A DNA stretch of 64,000 nt, taken from the NCBI GenBank assembly GCA_031841125.1, contig CM063113.1, positions 15,335,312-15,399,311 of the forward strand, read 5' to 3'. Below, in pieces: positions 10,467 to 24,300 of this stretch. This DNA comes from Acanthococcus lagerstroemiae (Eukaryota; Arthropoda; Insecta; Hemiptera; Eriococcidae). The position numbers and the translations under genes are program-made. The notes beneath the pieces are model-generated. The model was not told where the DNA came from, searched no databases, and saw nothing but the letters and a program-made list of their open reading frames with translations. Positions within the stretch are counted from its first letter, which is position 1. Each line of letters opens with the position of its first letter.

Positions 10467-13400
10467 GTCAGTAATCAATTAACTGTAGCCATAATGTAAC
10501 ATAAAAATCGTCGAATGTTTTCGCGGTATGAGGTGAAGTTCGGCAGGTCGAGTTGCTTCTTATACATACAAATAAAGTTTTCATATTCTGATCGTCGTGG
10601 AATTCGACATCACCAGCCACACGAGAGTCACTACAAAGCTGAACAAGATAGTTTCCCCATCTTCGTGCTTCCCTTTTGTGGCACGTACGAGAGGTTCGAG
10701 GCTTCGGAAACTATTACGATTATAGAACAAGCCACGAATAATGTGCAAGAAAATCAATTTAATGAGCTTTTGTTTGGTAGCATTCGTTCACTTAAGGCTT
10801 TCCCAGTAACTGATTTTCCGACTGAGTCTTACTTGAAGAAACGTTACCTTAAGTTGGAAAAGTCGTACAAAAATGATTCTATAACATTTTTAAGCACTTA
10901 TACATGCTGTGTGGAAATGCCAAACACGCTAAGCTACTTCGCATAACGCTTTACGATTTTCAGCTTCGCAAGAGATCGCCTAGTTTTCAGTGAGTCCAGT
11001 GTAGGTCAACAGTCGACAACAGCGTATATTCACGCTTCACACTATATAGACTCAGGATAAAGTTGAACATTCAAATTGCGAAAAGTAATGAAACACGATC
11101 GTCCATTACGTTTCATTGTATTCTGGTAATTGGAGACAGCCAAGTGGTCCGGAAGTAAAAATGAAATACGCTTGTACCGACCACTTACGTAATCGACACA
11201 GGGAAAGGGGTGGCTCCAGATAAATAAACAATAATAGTAATTTGAAGCTGGTGCTGTCCATTCGCATGACTAAGCCCTGAATCTGTATTTATAGTCGGGT
11301 AGTCACTAGTTAGCAAGTCACGCGTCTATTTCCAACAACTTTCGAGAAGGTGGGACGAAGGGGGCAAACTGTATCATAACACGCACAGAGAAAGGAGTGC
11401 CGATTTCACTTGACAGACAAAAATGAATATTAATACGGGGTTACGAAAACAACCGAAATCGCAGTTTTTCATACCCTAGTATGGCGTCAATTCGTAACCA
11501 TTTCCATTCGATCGATCAAAACCACGGAAAGTTAGTTTTTCCAGAATTTCTCCATCCTCGTTATCCAACTTTCCAACAGCTGTCTGTTGAAGAAAGATTA
11601 CCTAATTTTGAAATGATCATCTAGTTCTAGTACCAGCTTCTCATAACTTGTAAGTTGTAATCGGAGGGTCATGTAGTAGTCTTTGCTCAATGAAATGAAA
11701 TTGAAAATTGGGAGACTTCTCAGGGAAGTTGAGAGCTCAAAAATTTTTAGGAATGTTCTACGACTTCTCCTGACTCCGGCATTAACGTTATTCTGTTCGA
11801 GTATCTACCTACCTACCTACCAATGTGAAAAAATAAACACTGACAAAAAGCTGAGATTTTAAATGTGAAAGTGGTTGTCAGTTTTAAATTCCGAAAAAGG
11901 GAACACGTTCAGAAACCATTGATACGCTCACGAAACGAGTCATTAATGTTTTTCGATTCATATTATAAGTATCGAATTGAGAGGAGGCGGACAGAACACT
12001 TTTCTCCTTGGAATTTTTTAATCCCTTGGGAGCATGCGCAGGTCAGACGGAAAAACTGGAACACACTAGCGTGTTTTTTCTATATTCTTATAAATCTTCT
12101 TCATATTCTGATTTTCAGTTTTGTTCATTTGTCACCTCCCCGTCTAGAAGAAATACCTTTACTCTAACCAAGTCCATGATTTTACCGCTTTTCGGAGGGG
12201 AGGGATGGACTTGGAACAAAATTGCAAATTACATGCCCAATAAGCAAAAAAAGAAGCTTCTAGCCTTTTAATACGGGGGGGGGGGCGAAGAATCGTCCGC
12301 CTAGCTATGTCAATGTCCCTGCTTGTTGCCACCTCTCGCCCTGGGATACTACACGCTTGATCCCAAACGATGCATATAATACATATATTTGTTGTATATT
12401 TTTTCGAGGTTATTAAGAAAACTTTAAAATTCAAGTTCAATGGGCACAATTTGATATAATTTCATTAACTTTGGTTCTTAACGAAAAAAACTGACATTTT
12501 GAGCTTAACTGTAGAGTCGTTCACAGGATCGCATGCGCACTAACAAAAAGCTAATAAACATGAAGCAGGCGGTAAGCAAAATCTACGTCGATTTTGAAAA
12601 TCATTTTTAATCGCAGTTTATGATGCAAAGAATTAATTTTAATCAACATTCATCTTCAGAAAAATGTAAGTAACTTTTAAAAATTCCAAGGTATTGAATC
12701 ATTATTTACACATTTCTTCGGCGAGTCACTTGGTTTTGCGATAGCTGCTCACTTCGCCACCAGATGTCAGCTGCTTTGAGTTTAAATGCTAATCACTATT
12801 AATTTTGTCAATAATTTTAAATTGATGTCGATTAAGAAAGAAGATAATCTTTACTATGACTGATTTTTCCTGAAGTTTGAGCTGGTCGACTGAAAATCCC
12901 AAAAAGGAACAGAGGTCTTTTCAATTTCATTAATTTCTACATCTTGATAAGAAATAAACTAAAGCAAACGATGAAAAGAAAGCGGTTCCAATTCCCTCAA
13001 ATCATTTCGATTCAAATCCCCTCCCTTCATTTAAAAAAAATAAATAAATAAAACAGGAAATAAAACAAAATAAAAGTTTACCTTCCTATCATACAATTTC
13101 CAACTAGCCTCATATTCCATTTTCACGTGTATTCCAATTTCGTAAAAAAAAATTCTCGGTATTTGATGGAAAAAGTATTCTAAATTTTGACAACCAATTT
13201 GATTCGCAGCAATTTAAAAAAAAAAACAGGAACAAATCTGAAAATTAGTAATAAGTAAGTCAGGGGCGTAGCCACACGGGAGGGGGTCTGAAGCCCCCTC
13301 CCTTCCTTGGCATCAGCGTAATTTATTCTGGTAATGGGGGCTTCGCCCCCTAGCCGCTTCGCGGCCCAACCCCCGTCGTCACTAGCTTTGCTCGTGCCGA

Positions 13401-16400
13401 CCTCCACCACAGTCACTTTCCCCCACCATGCTCCTCCTCGCCCACTGCGATACCTTTCCTCCGTGGCCGTCCTCCCTCTCCAAGAGCTCCTACCTCCACC
13501 GAGAAGCCCCCCGGGGTAAGGTACCTCTGGTGAAACGTAATTTAAGGTACAGGGGAGGCCACCAGGAATTTATCCCCACAGAGGGAAGGAGGAGGTGGCT
13601 TTTACTGTTTAGTGTCTAGAGAGTCCTCCCCCACCACAACTCCTCCTCGTCCTTTACCGCGAACTTCCTCCACAAGCTCCTTTCTCCACCATGAACCCCT
13701 TCCCAAGGGTAGGCTACCCCTGGAGAAATGAGCAATTAAGTGGCAGGGATAGGCAACCTGCAGTTGGTTTTTTTCTCCAGGAGGCGATGGCGGTGGCGGA
13801 TTTCGCTAAGCTCCCGCCTCCACCATGAACCTCCTCCCAAAGGTCTGCCAATCCCCACCACAGCTGTCCTCGTCCATAGCAGTCACTTTCCCCCACCATG
13901 CTCCTTCTCGCCCAATGCGACACCCTTCCTCACTGTGACCATTTTCCCTCTTCAGGAGCTCCTACCTCCACCAAAAAGCCCCCCGGGGGTAGGGTACTTC
14001 TGGTGAAACGTGATATTAAGGTAAGGGGAGGTCACCAAGAATTTATCCCCATAGAGGGGAAGGAGGAGGTGGCTTTTACTGCTTAGTGTATTGAGAGCCC
14101 TCCTCCACCACAATTCCTCTTCGTCCTTCACCGCGACCTCCCTCCCCCAAGCTCCCTCCTCCACCATGAACCCCCCTCCCAAAGGTAGGCTACCCCTGGA
14201 GAAATGAGCAATCAAGGGGCGGGGTAAGTAACCTGCAGTGGGTTTTTTCTCTCGGAGATGGCGGTGGTGGTGACGGCGGCGGTGGCGGCTGATATTACTT
14301 TTTTAGTAGGAGTATATAAAGAGATTACACCTGTTATGCTGTAAAAGTTAAATGACTTCACCCCGTCCCCCCTCTATATCAAGTCTAGCTACGCCACCGA
14401 AGTAAGTACTCGAATATTTGATTTGAGATAAGGAAAAAAAATAATAATAAAATATAAGAACACAAATTTTTTAACTTTTTAAATTTTGATATACAAGAAC
14501 AATAGCACCAACTCTTTGTTGATAAAAAATAGGAGTTGGGTCCTTAATTTTCTCCATTTTGGAATACAACCATAACAAAAAGATACTTTGAATTTTGTCA
14601 AAAATCTTGATTAACATCAATCTAGAAACACGACCAATCAGAACAAAAATTAAGGCTAAGGGAGACGAGAAAGTAGTTCTAAACTTTTTCGAATTCCTGT
14701 GTCAACTAATTTTTCAAGAAGTTCATTAGAATTAAATCTCTAAAAACAGGAGGTTTTGGCATTGATTTTTGTCTTAAATTTTTTTATTGATAAGTTTTTA
14801 CAAAGAAAATGAAGTCTTCATTAACCTTTAAAGGCAAAACCAACCCTATATTGTTTCACTAAAAAAATGTCTGTGTACGTACTTTGAGGATATTCCTAAA
14901 TCTTAACATCTTAACAGACAAGTATTTTCAATATTTCTATCTTTGATTTGTAACCAAAAAAAAAAAAAAAAGTCTACTTTAAATCATTCTTATGATTTTG
15001 TTTTTCTTTAAGGATTTCTAAACAAAATAAATCAGCTACGACTTTTAAAAGTTTGATCGGCAAGCAACAAGTAAAAGTAAAATAAAGAAAGAAGGGTAAA
15101 GGAGTGGTTTTCAATTTTTCCAATTCCAAGCCGCGATTCCTTCCCCCTTTTCAGTCTGAATTTTATGCTACTCTAGCGGCTCCGCTCTCTGGCCGCTTTG
15201 CGACCCAACCCTTAGTAAAATTAAATGAAAACATAATCGAACAGAAAAAGACGTAAAGGTACAATAAAACATAATAAAGACATAATCCGAAACAGCAGGA
15301 CGTAATAGTTGATTACGTCATTATGTCTTATCAACTGGAGCTTTCTTCGAGGGCAGGAGGAGAGGATTAGTTTTTTAACGCACAGGAAGAAGAAAGATGA
15401 ATGCAGACAATTTCGGAATAGATCCACAATCCACAATTGGGTTACATGAAGTAAAATTAGGATCATAACATTAGGTGGGCGAATTATTTAATTTTTCGAA
15501 TTCCTAATTGTGATACCGCCTCCCAAAAGTCTCATCCTTGTCTTAAATTTAGATCGTTAGTAAGAATAAAAGGCTACTAAACATCTCTTCCATCTTCGTG
15601 GATGAATGAAAGCGAAATTCTCAGGTCTAAACTAGAAAACGTAAATTTTGAGACAATTTTTATATCAACAATAATAATAATATTAGCGTTCAGTAGGGGA
15701 ATGTGAGTACATTATTTCATAATTTCAATGAACAATTTTTTTTTAGTTGATCCTGGCCCATCGTTTGCGCACCCACGCGTCCCTCGCCGAACTCCTGCCT
15801 GTATGATTTCGTCTTCCTATCTCCTTTTTGGGAGTCCTACTTCTCTAGTTGTAGCCTACCCCCCCCCCCCCCAGTACCCATTCTAGAGTTCTCCTTTAAG
15901 CAACGGAAAATTGATGTTCTGATTTTGTGAATGCTGATAGAAGGGTTTCGGGAGCATCCTCCCTCTAGCCTCCCTTTGATACGGCTCTGATGATCTTAAT
16001 TCTGATTCACAAGCAGATAGAAAACAGTCACTACTTACTTTAAATTTGGTAAATTTTGATCGAGAATAAAAAATACCGCATTTTGTTCGGATTTTCCGCT
16101 GTTCTGATTTTTAAGGGAGATGGAATAGGTATTATTGAATTTAGTCGCAAATCCAAGTTTGAGAATAAAAATGCAATTTGCAACTTCGATGCTAATTAAC
16201 CATATACTTGAAAAATGAAACTGAAGTTAAAATTTACGATCCTGGACGAAATTAACCAGATGGCAACTAAATTCTGCGAGAAATTATACGATTTTGAGGA
16301 AAACTCAATAGTACCTCCATTAGAGCCCCCTCTCCAACTTGAAGAACCTGCCGAATTTCGTCGCGCTTGTTCCAACTTCCAACGAATAACTGAAAGACAG

Positions 16401-18301
16401 AAAAAGGAAAGAGGGCAATTTCTCCATTAATCCATTCTTTGACACTCGTTATCGTAAGTACGTAAAAATAATTATTTAAGAAGAAAAATATACTTCCGCT
16501 TCATTTTTATCGTTGTTGATTGACAAGTAAGAATAAACGAAAACAAAGAATTTTGCTTCAAAATTTCGCCAATTTCCTGATTCTAACTTATACATAGTAA
16601 AAAAAAAAAAAGGTTTGCTCTGCATTTTAGGCCAAAGGCCAACGTTTCAGTTTCATTAGCCAACAAGCAAAAGCAAAAAGAAGTCTGGTATGAATATTAC
16701 GAATTCGACGGATCATAGAAATTTCTTGATTTCGACTCATACAGTGGCGAATCCAAGTGAGGCCATGGGGTACATGGCCTCCTTGGTTGAATAATTTTAA
16801 CACAATAATAGGAAAAAAAGAATAAAAATGATGAATTGTACGCTCATTACACGCCACAAAGGTCACCACCGCTACTGTATCCCCCTTCCATCACCTTTTT
16901 CTAAATCCGCACCTGCTCATACATAGTTTAAAAAAAAGTTTGTTCTCCATTTTATGACGACGTTTCATCAGGTAACAAACAAAAGGAAGTCCAGCATGAC
17001 TTTGTTACAAATTTTCATGGATCATTGAAAGAAGAGGGGATAACCTATCTAAAATATTGGGTATTGGTCGAATTTACGCAGGTTTCTTACTCAGCATAAG
17101 TTCGAGAAAATTCGCACTCTACTCGGGTTTAATATGCTCCGGTACACAAAACGTTCTCAGTTTTTTTATCTTTGAAGGAAATTTAGTTCGTAAGAAATAA
17201 TGCTCAAGCTGGCCTGTTACACTTTTGCAAGGCTGGAGCAATGTACTTCCTAGACACCCGAGTCCGTTCGGCTAGATAGAGGGAGCCAGAGACGTGAGGG
17301 ACATACAACTATCTTACTCATCTTCAGATTCTGTAACTAAGCACGCATGGCCGAATAGCCAGTTACGTCATATTAAAGCCCCTCCTAAAAAAGACATTAA
17401 AATATTAAAACGACGTAGAAAGATCTTCACGCACTACCAAGGATCTGCTCAGGTGTCTTATCAACTGGAGGTTTTCCCTAGAAACAAATGGCAGTCACTT
17501 ATTGACACGATATTGTGATCAAGTTTGATGCACATAGAGTTCAATATGAAAGTTGAGTTACCGTGTCATCATCGAATTCGATGCACAATTCCATCCAAAA
17601 GTCTATGTCGGCATGGTAACTTGACTTCTTTATCGGTTTCTGTATCAGATTCGACCACAGTGTTGCGTTGGAAAAGAACGGATTTTGAATGTCGACAAAG
17701 GAATCGATCTTGGTATCGACTGTGTTTTAATGATGGAGGTGGTGGTGAAGATGAAGGAGGAGGGCGATGATGGTAATAATGACAATGAAGAGAAGAAGGA
17801 TGATAGCCTTTAATACACGAAGCGATGCGCGATTATCTCAATGTCATCATACTCGTATTTTATTAATAGCCTTTTTTCACAGAATGTTGTCATTCGCAAC
17901 CAATTTTGTCCCTCTTTCTGTTCTCGAGTGAATTAAGCTGCACCTTGGAAAAACGTCCACCAGTTCCTTAACACATACCACATATCCAATGAATATGACT
18001 AATGACTGTACAGCACCGAAGCTCGAACATATTTTCACCAATAAGTTTATTTTTGTTTCCAGTTGACGAAAACCAATGGCTAGAAAACTATCTGCTGCTG
18101 AACAAGAACGACCTGGAGCGTACGAAATGTAACCTGGATTTGTACTTCAAAATACGAACCACGGTACGGGAAGGTTTCGAGAAGAGGAGTCCCCATTTCA
18201 CTGAAATGTATCAATCTTTTAAATCGGTGTACGTATAACATCTATGCTTCTTTAAATTCGCCTTTTATCCCCTCGGGTTGTAATTTCGTCATTTCTATGC
18301 C

Positions 18302-18346
<45 letters not shown>

Positions 18347-21300
18347 CCTGGCTTGAACAGAGTTACATATTATGCTAATCGCAAAACCGGCGATGTTGAC
18401 TGCTGAGATGGTGAATGTGAGCGCAGACGACCCAGTCACGCCTGCCAGTCTGCGGTTTTCGGTTTCACTTCCGTCATTTTCTTGCGTTGCACTGAGGGCA
18501 CCTAGAAGCGGAACTGTCAACCAGTGAAATTGAGCAATAATTTACTATCGAATTACGGAGAGGATGGTTTCCATTCTATACAGGGTACCCGCATTGCTAC
18601 ATTTCTACACGGATCAGCTACATAGGCGTTTAAATTATATCGTATCTCATCCTAGAGATCGATGTGGAGAATCGAAGTTCGAAATTTCGAACAGCATTCT
18701 TGTAGCCTCATTCATGACCACTGAAACATGTTACGCATAACACAGACACAAATATCATCACAATTCAACATATCTCTGACTATAACATAACCTTATTCAA
18801 CGATGGCACTCTTCCTACAACTTCAAGTCGTGGAAGAGGACAGGTAAGACTCTTCTCTGTTCCTATAACAAGCCTCTCCTATAATGAATTCGGAAAACTA
18901 GAGCAAACCAAGCATCTATTTTGAATACTGAACTGAGAAAACGCTGCTCCTGTATCGTATACTATTTCCAAAACTGATTCGCCGTCTATCGGCAGTAACA
19001 GCGTAAGAAAAATGAAAACGGACGGTACAACAAACGAGGAGATTTTCGTTTCCATTTCAATTACAGATACTCGAAGAAGATAAAACTCTGTTACACAAAC
19101 GTACAATAGATATCCAGATACGGCAAACGCAAACGGCTGAGCTGCGATGAAAGAAAGTCGGATGTTGTTACCGGACATCGCATCAGGAAAATTTGTACCT
19201 AATCGAGTTTCCAATCTGACGAGCAAAATAAAGCCTACAAATCTTTTCGACGGCGAAAAGAACAAAAGAATCGACCGTTCGAGCGGTCGTTTTTCTAATC
19301 TCGAAAGTCTACGTAAAAAAGTCCTACACTGAAAAACGAATGATGTTCCTACCTATGGACGCTAGCATAGCTCGAAACTAGAATTATTTGATGGCAAGAT
19401 GTGTTTTGGCGCAGTCATAGTTGAGAAACTGAGGAATATATTTTTATTTTAAGAGGTATGGCTGCACTCGGAGGCATGTGGAGCCCCCTAATGTGAACTC
19501 ATATGCCCTGTCTTGATTTTACCTCCATACTTCAAAAACAGTGGGCTGTGTTAGAAAATATGTTCAATTAAAAATTATACCTGTAGAAAGTTCCTCGTAC
19601 CCCCCCCCCCCCACAGAACTACTAAAACCAGAGGAGGGAGATTCAAATTTCAGTATAATCCAGTTCGTTGAAACACTTTAATGGTGGACAATGTGCTTCG
19701 TATTTTGATTTCTTGTTTTGTTTTTTTTTTTTAACGCAAGCCTGAAATGTTTCCCTATCACCAAGCGTTATTCAGAGACGTACCAATAGAGAGAGAGAGG
19801 GCAACTACCCGGTAGAAAATTTTCATTTAGCAGTTGGGAAAACTTACCATTTCAGTAATAAGTTGGGAAAACTGAACAGTAGTACTGTTATGTTTTTTAC
19901 AGGGACAAAAATAAGGGGGCATAGGGGCATCTTGCCTCCAAAGCCTCCACATCGCAGCAGGGAAATTTTAGTAGATGGATCAAAAATTGGGAAAATCCAA
20001 CAAGTCAAAAGTTTTTTTCAGCCAATACAAAAGATTTTGATACTTGGGAATTTTAAGTTAAGTCAGTTGGGACTTCAACAATTTTTACTCTCAACTCTTC
20101 GCTACGTCCCTGGCTTTATTTCCTCTTTTCGTCCCCATCCCCCCAGGTAGCATACATATTTGTATAAACTACGAGGACTAATGGTTGCAATGGAGCTAGT
20201 CTAGCTTTCATGACTTATAACAGGAGTCCTAAATATAAAGGCACTACGTCAACGATTGAACATTCAGTTAGTGTTGGTACGGATCTTTAAGCTGAAAACT
20301 GGGACATCCGTGGCGGACGCGAGAGTCGAACGAGTTGCCAAAAACAATAAAAAGAACCGAAAAGTAGGGCTCTGAGGGGCCACTAAATCCACTTTCGATA
20401 TTATCTCAAGACCATCGCTAAAACTGAAGTACCTCTAGAAGAGGTTTGAGCTACCCACATCTTTTGGGAGAGGTGATGTGGTTGCTCAAGTGGCAAGGTG
20501 TTTCTGTACAGATGAAGCCTTTTTTTAAATCTCATTTGAGAATGGCTTTGACGTACAGCCAACTGTCCAGGCCGGTAGCCAGCCATCTGCGGTAGGGGGT
20601 GCTGACTGTTTACGAGGGGGACATGAGGATGCACATAGTATATGATGCGAAGATTTCTACGAGGCAGTGGTGTAGCCAGGGGGAGCGAATGCCCCCAAAG
20701 GTATCTGAAATTGAACGTAAAATATGCAAAATGATCAATTTTGCGTCTTTAAACACGTTTTTTTCGAAAAATTTTCGCACGAGCAGTAATTTTACCTTCA
20801 TTTTAATAAAATAGTCCTCTAATACCGACGATTTTTAGAAAATATCCCAATTTTCGACTTTTCTCTCTTGAAAATCTTACTTTGTCCCCCTCCACCTGAG
20901 AAAATCCTAGCTACACCACTGATTGAATTTGGTCTCAAAATTCATAATCAAAACGGGTGATTCAACTGACCGAAAACCCATTGAAAAAAAATTGAATATA
21001 TCGCGTGAAAAAAGATTAACCCTTTTAACAACGATCAAATTTTCGAACTTTTGAAAGTAAAAAAATTCTATTTCTGTGGACTTATCAAGTTATCAGTTCT
21101 CAAACAACCATTCAGGCATTTAACCATCGATATTCAATGTGAACTAGATCGCGAGCCTATCACTGCGACAAGAAAAAGGCCTGTGTGTCTAAAATTGCTG
21201 AATGGACACTCGGGCCCTTCTATTGTGACACGTCACATATAATGAATGACAAACACATGATTCGTCTATCTTTCAAACAGGGATGTGGAAGCCGAACGAT

Positions 21301-24300
21301 ACAGCTTCTGCTTCCGGCTTCTAGCTGCCAAATCTCATCTTGCTTCTCGCTTCCAGCCTCAGTATATGAGCTTCTAACCTCAGTATATGAGCTTCTAACT
21401 TCCCATTTTTTTTTACTTCTGGCTTCTAGCTTCCAGCTTCTTTTACCTATTTTCACCCAAGATTCTTATAATTAGGAAAAGTTCTTTTTGGAAAATGAGG
21501 GAAAATAAAGTGAAGTGAAGTGGAGCAGAGAGGTATATTAGTTTTCTTTTTTGGGCTTTCGAATTTGAGTAAAAAAATGTTTAAGAAGAATATTGTAAAA
21601 AGCCAATTGGAAGCTAAAAGTTTCCAGCTTCTAGTTTTCAACTCTTCCAGCTTCCAACTTCTGCTTCTCAAAATTGTCTTAAAATTGCAAAAACTTCCGG
21701 CTTCTGGCTTCTTCGCATCCCTGCTTTCAAAGCAAAATTAGTGTTGTCAAGTTTATAAACATTAAAATATAGTGGAAAGAAAAGTTTTGAACAAAAATAG
21801 CCAGAAAAATATAAGGAATTCGTTGTTTTTATTCACTAAATTTAGCCAGGGGGCTCCGGCAAGCGCTAGGGAATGCTCAGCATCTCCTGGCACCCACGTG
21901 GCTACGGGCCTACAACTGTCAAGTTTTAAATGGTAGAGGCACCGAATAATTTTATCAAAACAGAACTTCATTCGGCCACAGATTTTGGATATTCGAATAG
22001 TTTTTGGTCAGGTCCCTAATTGGGCTCTAAAATCTGAATTTCTTTACACCTGGGATATGGTCAAGATCGACTGGACTTGTTGAGTCAACAATTGAAGAAC
22101 GGAGTTTCCGAATGGCCAACGTGCATTTCTAATCATGTTTAGATTTGGGTACCAAAATATACCTCATTAGATTTTTGTTGCGACTCTGATTTGGGCACCG
22201 AAATCCAATTATCTACGTTTGAAATGAACAAAACTGACTTAATTAAGAAAATCAAACTATTTATCGGAATAAGTTTTTTTTTTGAGTTGCTAATTTGAAA
22301 CATCCAATCACATTCTTAATCTGACTCAGATTTGAGCCCCAAAAAACTAAATTTCCTTCTTCACGTAGGAAAAGTAATTTGATTAGGAAGTCGAATCAAC
22401 TATCGACGTATAGTTTTTCTGATTCGTTCAGGCTGCATATTACTACATCAGATACTGATTCGGCTCTGATCTGAACTACCCCTCCCTTCCTCCAAACAAA
22501 ATTTCACATCTGAGAGGAGGCGGGATTTTACTTTTATAGAAAACGAATAAAATATCGAAGTAGGATATCTCAGCGTCACTGATTTCGAAAACCGTATCAA
22601 ATATCGCATTTGGCCCCACTTGGGCTCCCGAAATCTAAATTTCTCCCTCTGAAAATTGAAATAATTTAGGCAAAATCCACTTCCAAATTCGGCAAATCAA
22701 ATAAACGATGGGAAATAGTGTTTTGTCGCTTATGCCGGATACAGTATTCCAAAATGGCTAAAGTATTTTTTTCTAGAAGAAATGTTCACGTCGATGGGCA
22801 ATAACTTCGGGACTATGAGGTATTTATTTTGGGTTGCCATTTTAGATGAAAGTGGCATCTGAAAACACCAGACCATCCTCAGTCCGTAGCCAATAATTAA
22901 GTGTTTTTTCAAGGGGAAGAGGAAGCCTGAGCTGTTTTGGAGTACCATAAAGTATACAAAGAAAAGACAGAATTCATTACTCACGATATCTACAGTTTCT
23001 TCAAATTTTTTTCCCTGACTTTTTTCTGGCATCCTTTTTTGTATTTGAAGAATCCATACATAAAAGTTTTTGAATTATTTTTAAATTTCAAGCATAAAGC
23101 CATGAGTATGAACGTGTGAAGAGAGGGACGAAAGGGTTTTCATTACGCCTATATTATTCCTTGATTTTCATTTATACGTATTATAGGAATTCCAACAGAA
23201 TCTTCCATTGGATGGTAATTTACTAATTTTCTTCTGACATTTCAGTAAAGTCCTCGAAATTTTTTGACGCTTTCCTGACTTTCTGATCTGCTTTCGAAAA
23301 TCCCGACTTTCCTGATTTCCTGACCTTGCAGACACTCTGTTAGTCCATTAAATCCACGTAGCGCCGTTCTGGGTGGTGCGGTGTTCTCTACCGCGTTTGA
23401 CTTTTTAACGTTGCCGACCTTTTTTGTACATACTCGTACTTTTGTTGTATATATCTTACATAGTAACGTCTTGCCCGGCTACTTCCTGCATAGCACGATG
23501 TGAGCGTCTTGGAAACGTCTTTTGTCTCCTGCATTCCTGCACATCCCAGTACCTGATCTTTTCAAAACCACGTTCTTCTTCTTCTCATTAGGTAATCGTT
23601 CGCGGACTTTATGTTGAAATTCGACTTACCTGAAACAGAAATTCAAAACTGGTTTAGTCGAATTAATCGGGAATAATTTAAAAGGAACTTGTAGAATCGA
23701 TGATAGTGAAGTGGAATGCTTGCCATACACCCTGATAGTTATCATTACTGAAGCTACTGAACTTATCGGAGGATGAGTGGTGGCAAACATAGTGTACGTC
23801 AAGTGCTCGAGCAACATATCACATTTTTAGTGAGTGAATAACAGCAAATGGAATACTTCATAACCAAGTCAAATGCCATTCACAATTATGTTACAATATA
23901 CTTCGGCGAAAACAGAAGAAAGTAAAATAGTCGTCCCTTCGTTAATATCCAATTTTTTCTTTTACAGGAGATAGAAGCCCCCGCCCCCCAATGGGTTTCT
24001 TCTTCTTATTATTCTTATTCTCATGACTCTCTCTCTTTTTTTCTCCTTCGATTGGTTAGGCAGGACATCAGTTTAGTTGAGTTACAGTTTAGTGACAGTT
24101 ATAGCAGTGTTGTGCCGTAGAATACATGGCGTCAAATACATCAGCATTCTACATGTAAAATGAATGGTGTAGAATAGCTTGAATTTTGTGTAGAATGTGT
24201 AGAATATGCGTAAAATGAGTAAAATGCTATGTAACTCAAACCAGAAAGCCAAAAAAATTCAACTTTCAAAAAATTTATTTTTTTGGCTTTTTGGTTTGGG

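Noticed and set aside
10515..10946. 143-codon + strand frame just after exon 1
   Set aside because: No recognisable domain, no acceptor or start context that links it to the gene, and the CRAL-TRIO protein is complete without it.
13180..14215. Several proline- or glycine-rich frames on both strands
   Set aside because: They follow the C-rich composition of the hAT element and its internal duplication.
20460..20590. tRNA-like segment (gttgctcaagtggcaagg)
   Set aside because: Only a weak A-box resemblance; no B box at the right distance.
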